Below, piece by piece: positions 5,839-5,944 of a stretch of 5,944 nt of DNA; position 1 is the first letter of the stretch, and each line of letters starts with the position of its first letter. The notes under the pieces were generated by a model. That model worked only from the letters and a program-made list of their open reading frames with translations, ran no database searches and had not been told where the DNA came from. Source of the DNA: SAR202 cluster bacterium (GTDB lineage Bacteria; Chloroflexota; Dehalococcoidia; Lucifugimonadales; UBA3495); assembly GCA_009392095.1 (NCBI GenBank), contig VFHF01000220.1, positions 1 to 5,944 of the forward strand, given 5' to 3'. Made by a program: the position numbers and the translations under genes.

Positions 5839-5868
5839 AGGATACTCTGCCCGTTCGAATCGAGTCAA
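5839..5868 (-). promoter_or_regulatory. Sigma70-like promoter for the subunit 3-phoU unit
   Basis: On the minus strand TTGACT (plus 5863-5868, five of six consensus bases) is followed after 18 bases by TATCCT (5839-5844, four of six). Transcription would begin near 5832, leaving a leader of about 70 nt to the TTG start at 5760. The location supports that start over the longer reading frame from 5868. Confidence 0.45.
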
Positions 5869-5912
5869 TTTCGGCCCAAAGGATTTATGCCTATTTCAGC
5901 CGCGGATCATAT

Positions 5913-5936
5913 CTGACGCTTATTGATGGACGTCAG
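5913..5936. repeat. Short inverted repeat upstream of the right-hand promoter
   Basis: CTGACG (5913-5918) and CGTCAG (5931-5936) are perfect inverted copies 12 bases apart. Their centres are 18 bp apart, close to two helical turns, and they sit about 45 bp upstream of the -35 at 5863-5868. This would suit an activator site, but a 6-bp pair can arise by chance. No coding frame is supported in 5869-5944: all three minus-strand frames stop within 12 codons. Confidence 0.25.
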
Positions 5937-5944
5937 TCGTCGGG

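Noticed and set aside
5926..5944. ATG near the right edge as the start of a plus-strand gene
   Set aside because: Only six codons are visible and no ribosome binding site precedes it.

Overview
This is a bacterial chromosomal window of fairly high GC. It holds six recognisable protein genes and the first 13 codons of a seventh that runs off the left edge. There is no phage, insertion sequence, CRISPR array, rRNA or tRNA signal. The gene families (a magnesium-chelatase-like AAA+ ATPase of the type also found in mycobacteria, a short SplB-like radical SAM protein, a DUF1232 protein, and a gluconate-dehydrogenase subunit 3-like protein) would fit an uncultured Chloroflexota or actinobacterial-type genome. 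That placement is a low-confidence inference from gene content.

Left part, minus strand (1-1936): a small DUF1232 membrane protein gene (start 1936) and hemW (start 1536) form a two-gene transcription unit behind a promoter with a perfect TATAAT box at 1971-1976. Beyond hemW lies a 314-bp gene-free stretch (41-354) that is unusually rich in inverted repeats. It leads to a minus-strand start codon at 40 with a ribosome binding site, so it looks like the 5' leader of the gene cut by the left edge.

Middle, plus strand (2123-4556): the AAA+ ATPase diverges from the DUF1232/hemW unit across a 186-bp region that contains an inverted repeat. It is followed by the radical SAM gene, which has its own promoter (TTGCCT-18-TATAAT) in an AT-rich patch. 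A perfect 7-bp dyad sits exactly where an operator would lie.

Right part, minus strand (4565-5868): a gluconate 2-dehydrogenase subunit 3-like gene and then phoU, 53 bp apart, probably form one unit from a promoter at 5839-5868. phoU converges on the radical SAM gene with only 8 bp between the stop codons.

The genes do not form one obvious pathway. HemW is a haem/radical-SAM-related housekeeping function and PhoU links to phosphate signalling. The AAA+ ATPase and the subunit 3-like protein both belong to families that normally act with a partner (a VWA protein and a GMC-type oxidoreductase, respectively) that is absent beside them here. The most interesting non-coding signals are the 41-190 leader, with two mutually exclusive pairings, and the operator-like dyad before the radical SAM gene. 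I did not find convincing evidence of a new multi-gene system.
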